Source of the DNA: Lepturacanthus savala | Lineage: Eukaryota > Chordata > Actinopteri > Scombriformes > Trichiuridae | Reading direction: 5' to 3' | DNA length: 64,000 bases | NCBI GenBank assembly: GCA_030544235.1 | Contig: CM060478.1 | Span: 21,743,727-21,807,726, forward strand | Shown: positions 13,626 through 64,000 of the stretch, in pieces | How the letters are laid out: each line of letters opens with the position of its first letter | Position numbering within the stretch: position 1 is the stretch's first letter | The notes under the pieces: model-generated | The model's database searches: none | What the model was told of the DNA's origin: nothing | The model's input: only the letters and a program-made list of their open reading frames with translations | Program-made: the position numbers and the translations under genes

Positions 13626-14066
13626 TATAACACCGAGACCTTCTTACCTGATGATATTAAAATATCACTTTGTGTTTTATTTCCCTCTTCTGAGGTAATA
13701 TGTCATTTTTCTATGTCATTATATCATCATTATGGTATGAGATTGTAAAAATATTATGATCAAGTTCTGATGTAATACCTAAGGGGGGGAGGTTTGGACC
13801 AGAGACACCATCATTTATTATATTCAAGCCCATATATTATTTTGTCACATAAAGTCACCGCATTATCATTCATTAGTAAGTCATTGCTGGGAAATTGAAT
13901 TCAAAAATATGGAAAAAAAAAACCTGGATTTTGTCAGCCAGAAGGAATTTGAGGATTTCACCTTGAGCTTAATTTTTGTACTGTAACATTTTATCCACCA
14001 TTTCATTTTGTGGATCTGTTTATCAGGAAAGTAATTGACAGATTACTGATCTAATGTAATCCAACA

Positions 14067-14068
<2 letters not shown>

Positions 14069-14161
<93 letters not shown>

Positions 14162-14204
14162 CGAGAGAGAGAGACAGAGAGAGAGAGACAGAGAGAGAGA
14201 GAGA
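14069..14204. repeat. (TA)n followed by (GA)n
   Basis: About 45 TA units at 14069-14158 join a GA-rich tract (14161-14204) with scattered CA interruptions. Confidence 0.95.
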
Positions 14205-14767
14205 TTGTAGCGGGTGATGGGGTGATGGTGTACTTGAGTGCATTATAATGTGCTAATATGCATTAAAATGTTCCTAGTAAATTGTCTCCCTCATGTATGT
14301 TAATTTTCAACATAATGCACTCCTAATAAAGTGCTCGGTGAGTGTATGTCATTGTACAGGATGTCTCAAGTCATCTTGCATAATGCTAATAATATATTCT
14401 TACATTCTTATTTATACCTTATTATTACTTATGTAAAAGAGTAGAATATGCAGTAGTGTTTCTTTCTAAAGTGCTTTACACAGCCAGTAATATTAGAAAT
14501 TATTTAATATTCAATTTTAAAATGTATTAATGATCCTGTAATGAGCTAATTACATCATTATGTTTGTGTTACGTGGGTTGCAGTGGCCTGTTATATTGAA
14601 GCAGAACTGCATAAAAACTCATTTTTAATCAGCAACAGTAAGTTCTGATATGTGCATTATATCAAAATTATTTTTTTTAGCTGTTTTATATAAACAAAAT
14701 AAATATTTGTGTGTGTTAGAGGCAGTACTATACTGAAAGGAAACGTCCTGCTGTAGCTGTTAGGTTT

Positions 14768-15015
14768 ACTGGCCCAGTGGCCTTGTGGTACAAGTGTCCG
14801 CCCTGCGACTGGGGAATTATGGGATCAAACTCTGGTCGAGTCATACCAAAAACTCTAAAAATGGGATTTATTGCCTCCCTGTTTGGCACGCAGCATCAAA
14901 AGAGTTGAACTTAGGGTGTTAGTGTGACCGTATGATTCCTGAATACAGCACCACTGCTGTTTCAAATAAAGAGAACAAATTTCACACACTCAGGTGTGGG
15001 ACTTTAACCTTTTAC
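14768..15015 (+). mobile_element. tRNA-headed SINE-like element
   Basis: The head has Pol III promoter-like boxes: box A-like TGGCCTTGTGGTACAAGTG and box B-like GGATCAAACTC about 30 bases later. It then runs into GTCATACCAAAAACTCTAAA, TGCCTCCCTGTTTGGCACGC and a tail CACACACTCAGGTGTG followed by ACTTTAACC. That order is familiar from an abundant teleost SINE-like repeat. It is degenerate and not a functional tRNA. Confidence 0.6.
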
Positions 15016-16403
15016 TGGCTGTAAACCTATTTAAATTCTGTTATCTACTTTCTAACATCATTATATCTCACTACTACCTGTAGTGACTCATTATCTCTCA
15101 GACTCATTCCTTTGAGATATCATATAAGAATCTGTTTTCCTCTGTACCTACTCAACCGGAGTTTATTGTGGTTTTATTGCAACGTATCAGTGTGATAGTA
15201 ACAGATTGATTTGTCTATCCTCATATATCCCAGGTGTTGTGTTGCAGTTTATTTTATTAGCTTTGTCTGTACTTCCTGTCCAGGAGTTCTCCAAAAACGG
15301 AAGACTTCTCTTTGCCAGTTAACCATCTGAGGTGATAATGTTAACCCGCACGCTGTCAGTGGAATATTTATTACACAGCCATCAAGACTGTAAAGGCCGT
15401 AACAGAAGGAAACATTTGTTGCTCTCACGAATCGGTATATATTTGATTTGTCAAACGATTATGAATAGGTTCATACATTTAAATGGTTTATAAGCTCACA
15501 GTCAGGAAGACGTCGCTCTTAGCCAGGCCTTAATGCACACGCACACCAGTTCACACTTATCTTGTCTTGAATTGCTCCAAACAATCCCCGCCTAAAACCG
15601 GCTTGTTAAAAATCACCCTTGTCAATCACAGTAGTGAGCACCTAGTGTTGTCCTTCACATTCTTCTTGTCAGACACACATTTCAAACATGCAGCTCAACT
15701 GCATTACTTATTCTTACAGCATGTAGATAATAAAGTGTGCTCTTTATGATTGTTGAACTGTGCTTCAAGGAAATGGTTGTGAGACAGCTAATTGTTCTTG
15801 CAACACCTATGACAGGAAAAGTTTGTATTTCCTATGTAAGAGAAATAGAATTTGTATTCTGCATCTGGACATTTATATAACCATAAAGCTAGGATATATC
15901 GCTTTCTAATAGTATAGTGAGTTAATGGGATTGTGATTTTAAGGAAGTGAAAATAAAATATAGTTTTTATTTGAATAAAGCAACATTTCCATGAAACACT
16001 TTTTTTACACAAATAATTTATCCAGTACCCATCAAAAATTAAAGTCTAAGATCTCTGACATCATAGGCAACCTTGTAATTTAAGGGTAATAGTAAGAAGT
16101 ACAAGGATCATATTCACAGCACATTGAGAGTGGATGTGCCAAAGTATCTTAGTGGCCAGGGAATGATCTATGAGACAAGACAAGAGTAAAAAACTTGAGG
16201 AGGAATGAAGATGAATGTGTCCTGTAAAACTATGCCCTACCATTCTTGACAAATTTTACAGGAGCTCTTAAAAAACAAAATGTTCCTCGCTTCCACACGG
16301 AGCCCCGGCTACCGGAGTTCTGTTTTGGATTCAGAAACCATACCCTGTATAATCTCTGTGGGCCTTTCTGACCGTGCGTCTGTGTTTCTGTGTCTTTTTT
16401 CAG

Positions 16404-54244
<37,841 letters not shown>

Positions 54245-56145
54245 GGGGTAGAGAGTCCCCTCTCCCTTCTCCATCCTCAGAAACTTTTTTTCCCAGCTTC
54301 TCTCCGTGTGTCTTTCTGTCTCTCTCACTCGGGGATCGTGGCTCAGTCTAAAGAAAACACTGATTATTAATAAGACTCTGGCTGATTACAGACTGATAAA
54401 CTCATCAGTAAGGCAGACTGAAAATTCCATTTTCTTTTTTTTTTATTTGTTTATGCATTTGTATATATACTTTGCACTGTTCTGTATTTTTTTATCACCA
54501 CTTACTGTATCTTTTTATGTCGTCGTTGTTGTCGTCGTATCCTTATTTGCACAATGCTGATGTGTATGTGCTCACGAAAAAAAATCAGTTTGCCGCTCCG
54601 TCACCATGCGTCAGATTGTTGCTCTGGACGTGTGAAAAGTGGAGGGCAACAGAGAAAAGCCATTTGTTTACTGCGTCTGAGGGCTAAACTTTGTTGCTTA
54701 AAAAAAACATAAAAAGAACACTACAAGTAACATGACAACGTAAATGAAATCCTTTATATAACCGGAGGTGCGTTTCACCGTTGCTAAACTATGTTGAACA
54801 GCAGTTTTAGCGCATTATTACAGGCCGGCGGTGTCCTGTTTACATGTCTCCATGCTGAGAGCTGTCGCCTGTCTGTGCCACAGTAAATCTGACCCTGGAG
54901 TAGACGTTAACGCTCACCGTGCTGCTGCATAACGTTAAAATCATTTCATCATGACATTCAGAGGTGCTGCGTATGACAGATGTACTGTAGACTTAGTTCT
55001 CCTCAGTTCAGGTTCATCATTATTTGTTTCAATTCATATACAAGCAGCTGATGTTCAATGTGTTGACAAATCCTGAATGTTCTTTCTGTTAGAGTTAATG
55101 AAAAGCAGTTTTTTTTAATTTCCACTTTCTGAATTGAAAGCGAATTGACCCCCGAAGCCCGTGTGACGAGTAGACTGTAGCAGCTTGTTTTTTGTCTGTA
55201 GGACCAGCATAATGAAGCGGCCGTCTGCTGCGGAATGCTCGCCGCAAGAAATCAGCATTTCATCTTTTTTTTTTTTTTGTTCTTGACTTGAAAAGCTCTT
55301 GTTTTTTGGTGAACAGACTCTTTTTATTCAACCCCGCTGAAAAGACTCACTGTATGATTTAATAGGAATGTTGTCACTTAGGATATTATTGCTTTGCAAA
55401 TATCTGTGCCTTTTCGCAGTCTTGGATTAGAGTTAGCACTACAGTTGTTAAGGTTTTATCTTCTGTAGCAGGGTAGAAATATCAATATTATTGTCACTCT
55501 CTTGTCTCAAATGCTCATACGAAAACCTTATGGCACACTTGGCTATCGGACATCAGACTTGATCGGTAAGGCACAAACATTTACAAGTTTTTAAACACTT
55601 ATGCTTTAATGATTACTATTTGTGCTTAAAAGCATCTATTTACTTAGATTTGGACGACTGCACTGTGTCAAGCAGCCAGCTTTTAGGAGAATATATGAGA
55701 AGATTTACCGGTAGTTGATATTGACAACAGGTCTGGTGTCTCATCTGCAGGGCATGTGTGCTGTTTGCGTTTTTTTTTTTTTTTTTTTCTAGCGGTGATG
55801 AAAAGGTACCAGACATCATAAAATATGCCTTCATGCTCCGTAGCCTGAGGTGGAAAGACAACACCTGCTCTGGCTTTTACAACCACTATAATTGCAATCC
55901 AGGATAGTCGAAATACACAGTGAACATGTCTGGTGTCTCAAAAAGAAGAAGAAGAGAAAAAAAAGAAGCTGTAAACATCTACGTGTAAAGTTTTACTGAA
56001 TACTTAGATAAAAGACATTCATTTATGATTAAGTACTGTACATTGCTGTGTGTAGGTGAAACTGGCATTAGTGCTGGCCTCCTGTACAGAACATTCATAC
56101 GGGATCAATTTCATGGCAAAACCTTCTTTCTTGTCTTATTTTCTG

Positions 56146-56212
56146 TGTAAATAGCACTTGTAGATAGTACCGCGTGGTTGTTATCCATATAAACTGTTAT
56201 AATCTGTAAATA
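56146..56212 (+). promoter_or_regulatory. Pumilio (UGUANAUA) site cluster
   Basis: Three exact matches to the Pumilio consensus lie within 67 bases: TGTAAATA at 56146-56153, TGTAGATA at 56159-56166 and TGTAAATA at 56205-56212. All are on the sense strand of the arid5b 3' UTR, about 240-300 bases before the proximal poly(A) signal. Further sites lie at 54460 (TGTATATA) and 56598 (TGTATATA, only in the longer UTR form). Confidence 0.6.
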
Positions 56213-56449
56213 GTATTAAAAAAACAGTATAAAAGTCGGTTACACAATCTAGCTGTGTCCTTGTTTGCTCTGTTTCAAGGTCACTTGATCATGTTAGATC
56301 GAAACAAACACTACACTAAGAATTAGAATATTGTCGTTTCACTTCTTTCTTTTTTTTTCCACGTTGTTTCCATTAATGTGCATCCTGAAAGTGTTTTTGA
56401 TACAGTAGCCATCTGTTTACCAATCATCCAGCTGGCGAGCAAGACAAAA

Positions 56450-56455
56450 AATAAA
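56450..56455 (+). terminator. arid5b: arid5b proximal poly(A) signal
   Basis: AATAAA, 2.2 kb past the stop codon, followed within 30 bases by TG-rich sequence (TTTTGTATGATATGACCTCCTGT). The likely cleavage site is near 56470. Confidence 0.6.
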
Positions 56456-56813
56456 GACATTTTGTATGATATGACCTCCTGTATATTTAATTAAAATATT
56501 TTACTATCTATACACGTTTCTTGGGCTGTGTTCTTTAACTGAACTGCAGATAAATAAGTATGGACTGTATAAACGGCCATTTAATGCCAATGTATCTTGT
56601 ATATAATGTAATGTTCTCTTTTTTTATGAGTAAATGCAGTGTGAATGGGGTTTTATTATTGTAATACCATTATCTGGCTATGAGATTCCATCCGCCTTAA
56701 TCGTCACAACAGGCTACTTCTGGGCTCGCAGCCAGAGGAGCCTCTCCAGCATTTGCTGCAGTAGAGAAATGTGCCAGAGCATGTATCTCTATGCGATGTG
56801 TTTGTTGGGCTGC

Positions 56814-56819
56814 AATAAA
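56814..56819 (+). terminator. arid5b: possible arid5b distal poly(A) signal
   Basis: AATAAA in TGCAATAAATGC, followed by TTTGACTTTTATTGCC. Another AATAAA lies at 56902. Use would lengthen the 3' UTR by about 360 bases. Confidence 0.35.
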
Positions 56820-57052
56820 TGCTATGCTTTGACTTTTATTGCCACCCCCTGGTAAACCTTTACCATGAAAAATATTCAGCAATACTTCCAAGCTCAGCAA
56901 AAATAAAACGGCCTCACCAGGGTAGAATGTAGGTTGTTTTATTGCAGCAATCAGCAATAATAAAAAATACAGTTAGCTTCCAAGACAAAAACAGCAAACA
57001 TTGAGAAAATTGCACCTTTCTGAGAAACTACAGGATTTTTTACATTGCACCG

Positions 57053-57054
<2 letters not shown>

Positions 57055-57127
<73 letters not shown>
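57055..57127. repeat. (AC)n(AT)n(AG)n compound microsatellite
   Basis: About 18 AC, 10 AT and 8 AG units joined without spacers. Confidence 0.95.
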
Positions 57128-58270
57128 CTAGGGCAAGATTAATGTATCAGTACATACACAGGCACAGAGCCACTTAGTCTAAATTATTAATATTATAAAA
57201 GGAACATTGAGATGACTTGGTAGTATTACGCTACAAAAAGGAATTACAGAACAATTTTAATCCAATAAACATACAATATTTCCATGAACTGTTATGTGTA
57301 ATTAATAAATGAAAAAGACACATTTTTTTTAAACACACAATAAGTGAATATAAATTTGGCTCATTACTTCAGCTCTGGACACAAAGAGAATGCTCAGACC
57401 TTATTTAGTCATAAAGCAGTTGTACATTTTTTGCTCATTAGATCACATTTGCTCCCTCTAGAGGGAACCTTCCCTATACTGGCTGCTCTCCCCTTTAATT
57501 GTCTGAAATGTCAGCTTTCACTGTAATATTCCCTCTCTCTAGCAGGTCTAGTGTATCTGAAAATGGAGATGTTGATGTAGGACGTACAATAGTATAGCTA
57601 TGTTCCTTTACTTGTTTGAAAAAAGGATGGTTTCACTTCAAGAGGATGATTTTTAGCCCAAGGTGAAACCACATCAGCATCAGGAAAAACTAACCCCACA
57701 ACACTCCCTTTTTTCCTAGGGAATGTACAGTATTAATCAAAGTGACTAACATTTCCCTGAAAAACACTGCTAATATTGAGCTGGATACCTTTGTGTAGCA
57801 CTTATTCTTGCTTCTTTCAAGCGCTTGAACTAAATCCTCCTGTAATCTCTCTCCTGATTAAACTGAATTTAGCAGATAGAATTTTAAAAAATGTGACTGT
57901 GAGTTTAAGCAATTTCACAAAAATTAGCTAATGTTTAATATACTCAGGTGTAATTATGGAGATTGTTCTTCAACATGTGATTGTTAAGTGGTTGAAAAAT
58001 TTAGTGGGAGGCCGTACTGGTTCAAAACACATACACAAGAGCATTCATTATTTTAGCCACTCAAAAGACTCATTCATTCAATTATGCTCATAGCATTTAT
58101 GGGCTGCAGTGTTAAATGATGTTGGACATACTGTGTAGCCCCTGAATAAAACAAAAAAACAAGGTCACTCCATTATTAAGACCTCTGGGAAATGGAGAAG
58201 TCACATTAGTGCTTGCAATTGCTCCTAAAGTCCTGTTCCCTTAACATCAGCTATAGTGGTCATAAAGTCG

Positions 58271-58590
58271 TCACAGTAAGTGGAATAAGTCAATAGTTCC
58301 AAAAGGAATGATTCGTCCGCAGTCGGCCAGTGGATCAATTCCAATTTGAGTGCTTTTTGCAAAGGCTCTTTTCTTCAGTCCGTGTTCCAGTGGCAGAGCT
58401 GAGAAATAAGTCTTTCCATTTTTAGTGGGATTGATGATGGCGGTGTCCATGCCAACATACAGCTTTCAATTTCATCAATTCCATCTCCATAAATGGAGAG
58501 TGGGAGCTGGAGATGCATCAATACTGCACTGATATCCTGATATGAGGTGTCAGCTGGAATTTGGGTTGCTATGATGGACATTGGAAGGAC
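58271..58590 (-). pseudogene. unrecognised coding-like remnant with one frameshift
   Basis: On the minus strand one frame reads VLPMSIIATQIPADTSYQDI, SAVLMHLQLPLSIYGDG and IDEIESC. A shift of one frame then gives VGMDTAIINPTKNGKTYFSA, LPLEHGLKKRAFAKSTQIGI, DPLADCGRIIPFGTIDLFHL and a stop at 58271-58273. Both halves have protein-like composition and together give about 100 residues broken by a single frameshift near 58455. I do not recognise the family. It could be a processed-gene fragment, a piece of a mobile-element ORF or chance. There is no promoter, splice or start evidence, and it lies outside the inferred rtkn2 3' UTR. Confidence 0.3.
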
Positions 58591-58644
58591 TTTTTTCTTT
58601 TTTTTAAGATTATAGGAAGACCACATGACCCATCCATCCCTTAG

Positions 58645-58880
58645 GTTAAAAGAACAGTTTGACATTCTTCGCTTTCTTTCTGACTGTTAGAGAACATCAA
58701 CACCACTCACATCTGTCTGCTCAATATGAAGACTGAAAGCTGGGGAAACAGTGAGCCTGCTTCTGTTCAAAGGTAATTAAATCTGCCTCTGAAGCTCATC
58801 ATTTAACACATTGTATTTACTTTCTTTAACACAGACAAAAAAAACATGTCTATAGTGTAAATAAAAGAGCTCCGAGGTGT
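58645..58880 (+). mobile_element. small non-autonomous repeat, copy 2
   Basis: AGAACAGTTTGACATTCTTC, CTTTCTGACTGTTAGAGAAC, ATCAACACCACTCACATCTG, CAATATGAAGACTGAAAGC, GCTTCTGTTCAAAGGTAA and AAGCTCATCATTTAACACAT follow the same block order as 8868-9055. The copy sits just past the inferred end of rtkn2. Confidence 0.6.
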
Positions 58881-59228
58881 TATTTAAGGAGCTTTATTGG
58901 TGTTGATAGTTGCTTTTTTTTTTTTTTTTTTACCTTTTCCTTCTTTTTTATCCCAATCGTTATACAAAACAAAGCAAAACCCTCCCGGCTCCAGTTTCAT
59001 AGATCTGTTCATCCAACAGTGAGAAAGCAGCCGATTTCTTCAAAATGATTATCTATTCTATTTAAATGTTTGCTCAGACCAACAGGCTAAAATATCATTA
59101 CACTGTATCTACTGAGGTACAGTCAAATATAATGTGCCCTCTGACTTTAATTGAGTAAAACTTCTAAATGGTACCTAAAGTTATTTGTATTAAGGCCGTT
59201 AGACGGTTGGATCATTGAAAGTCTGAGG
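58880..59228 (-). other. rtkn2: rtkn2 3' UTR
   Basis: Sequence between the rtkn2 stop and the likely poly(A) signal at 58893-58898. It includes a T run on the plus strand at 58914-58931. The 3' limit is inferred. Confidence 0.5.
58893..58898 (-). terminator. rtkn2: rtkn2 poly(A) signal
   Basis: Minus-strand AATAAA (TTTATT on the plus strand) in CCAATAAAGC, 331 bases past the rtkn2 stop codon. Confidence 0.5.
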
Positions 59229-63223
<3,995 letters not shown>

Positions 63224-63571
63224 CTGTCAAATGAGGTAAATCATGAAATAAAGATAGAAAGAAGAAAGCAAGAAGAAATTTTAAAATACATAAGAAGCTT
63301 TTATCAGGTCTTCCAAAATGTGCATTGTGTGTTCATCTTGGTTTCTTGTTATTTTAAAGTCCATTTGTATCTATTTTTGACATGAGATATCAAATGGTGA
63401 AACCGAAAAAGAATGACACCTTTAAAATAATATAATCCATCTAGAACATTAAACTAGGTGATAGCTTGTGTTTTTAATGGTTTAAAACCTTTTTAAGAGA
63501 GTTAAACTATCTGGTACCAAGTTTTTAGGGTTACACCACATTGCAGTTTTGTCACTGACCCGTACACAAAC
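63224..63571 (-). other. rtkn2: rtkn2 intron (partial)
   Basis: AT-rich intron sequence with no recognised element before the Tc1-like copy at 63572. The next 5' exon was not found. Confidence 0.8.
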
Positions 63572-64000
63572 TACAGCTCTGGGAAAAAAAAAAAAACAGG
63601 AGACCAAAGCAAAAATTATCATTTTTTCAGATTTTACTATTTATAGGTATGTGTTTAGGCAAAAGGAACATTTTTGTTTCAGTCTATAAACTACTGACAT
63701 TTCCACAAAATTCCAAACAAAAATATTATTGTTTGGAGCATTTATTTGGGGAAAATGACAAATGTTCAAACAAAGAAGATACAATGTTTTTACACCTCAA
63801 ACGATGCAAAGAAACAAGATCAAATTCATTAAAAAACAAAACATAATACTAATGTTTGCACTTAAGAAGAGTTCAGAAATCAATATTTGGTGCAATAACC
63901 CTTATCTTTAATCCCAGCTTTTATGTGTCTTAGCATGCTCTCCACAAGTCTTTACCATTGTTCTTGGTTCAGGTTTCACCTAATCAGCACCTCTTTAAGC
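63572..64000 (-). mobile_element. Tc1-like non-autonomous element, second copy, cut by window end
   Basis: Starts TACAGCTCTGGGAAAA and then follows the 28479-28903 copy closely (TTTTACTATTTATAGGTATG, AAACTACTGACATTTCC, GTTCAGAAATCAATATTTGG). It keeps about 100 bases (about 63720-63820) that the other copy lacks. The right end lies beyond 64000. Confidence 0.78.
63880..63957 (-). pseudogene. Tc1-like transposase C-terminal remnant, copy 2
   Basis: The minus strand reads RLVESMLRHIKAGIKDKGYC, TKY and a stop, the same transposase end as at 28695-28776, here without the internal stop. The catalytic region is not present. Confidence 0.8.

Larger units (their letters stand above)
54245..56475 (+). 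other. arid5b: arid5b 3' UTR
   Basis: AT-rich sequence from the stop codon to about 20 bases past the AATAAA at 56450. Poly(T) runs lie at 55266-55279 and 55771-55788. UGUANAUA Pumilio-type sites occur at 54460 and in a cluster at 56146-56212. The 3' limit is inferred from the poly(A) signal. Confidence 0.75.
56836..58880. other. intergenic region between arid5b and rtkn2
   Basis: The tail-to-tail gap. It holds a compound microsatellite, an unrecognised coding-like remnant on the minus strand and a small repeat element, listed separately. A minus-strand AATAAA (TTTATT at 56937-56942) is too far from rtkn2 to be an obvious end. No complete gene is seen. Confidence 0.7.

Noticed and set aside
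14768..14845. A tRNA gene
   Set aside because: Box A and box B-like sequence is present, but the arms do not pair into a cloverleaf and the following sequence is that of a SINE-type repeat.

Overview
The window is vertebrate nuclear DNA and almost certainly comes from a teleost fish, probably a percomorph. Three things point that way. Two multi-exon genes with GT-AG introns have proteins that read as ARID5B and RTKN2. These two genes are tail-to-tail neighbours in human as well (10q21). The non-coding DNA is full of long (TG)n, (TA)n and (GA)n tracts and of repeats typical of fish genomes: L2-like LINE ends, Tc1-like deletion derivatives, a tRNA-headed SINE and small inverted-repeat elements. 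The species cannot be read from the sequence. Bacterial features (operons, ribosome binding sites, CRISPR arrays) are absent.

Layout. Positions 1-16403 look like the 3' part of a long arid5b intron; the exons for the first ~175 residues (human numbering) were not found and should lie upstream. Seven arid5b coding exons follow on the + strand: 16404-16634, 36511-36671, 37567-37846, 42481-42533, 43563-43660, 51830-52037 and 52247-54244. Their splice phases all agree and they join into 1009 codons plus a stop. The 3' UTR runs to about 56475, or to about 56840 if a second poly(A) signal is used. A 2.0-2.4 kb intergenic stretch separates it from the end of rtkn2, which lies on the - strand. Seven rtkn2 exons are visible: 63223-63023, 62369-62275, 61411-61305, 61208-61077, 60575-60416, 60226-60119 and 59923-59229. 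They encode the C-terminal 498 residues (anillin-like region, PH domain, proline-rich tail). The 5' exons lie beyond 64000.

Function. Arid5b is a nuclear AT-rich DNA-binding protein that in mammals works with the histone demethylase PHF2. Rtkn2 is a Rho-binding scaffold with a PH domain. Nothing here suggests the two products act together; they are syntenic neighbours. The introns hold most of the unexplained sequence: several small transposon families, one nested insertion, and two pairs of short, diverged matching sequences that may be regulatory.

No new multi-gene system was found. The most interesting observations are: an aspartate in arid5b at the position of the human lysine reported to be demethylated by PHF2; a lysine/glutamate-rich insert just before the ARID domain; a SUMO-site/SUMO-interaction-motif cluster; a cluster of Pumilio sites in the 3' UTR; loss of basic residues in the Rtkn2 PH domain; and an unrecognised coding-like remnant between the genes. 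Comparisons with human proteins were made from memory and not by alignment search.
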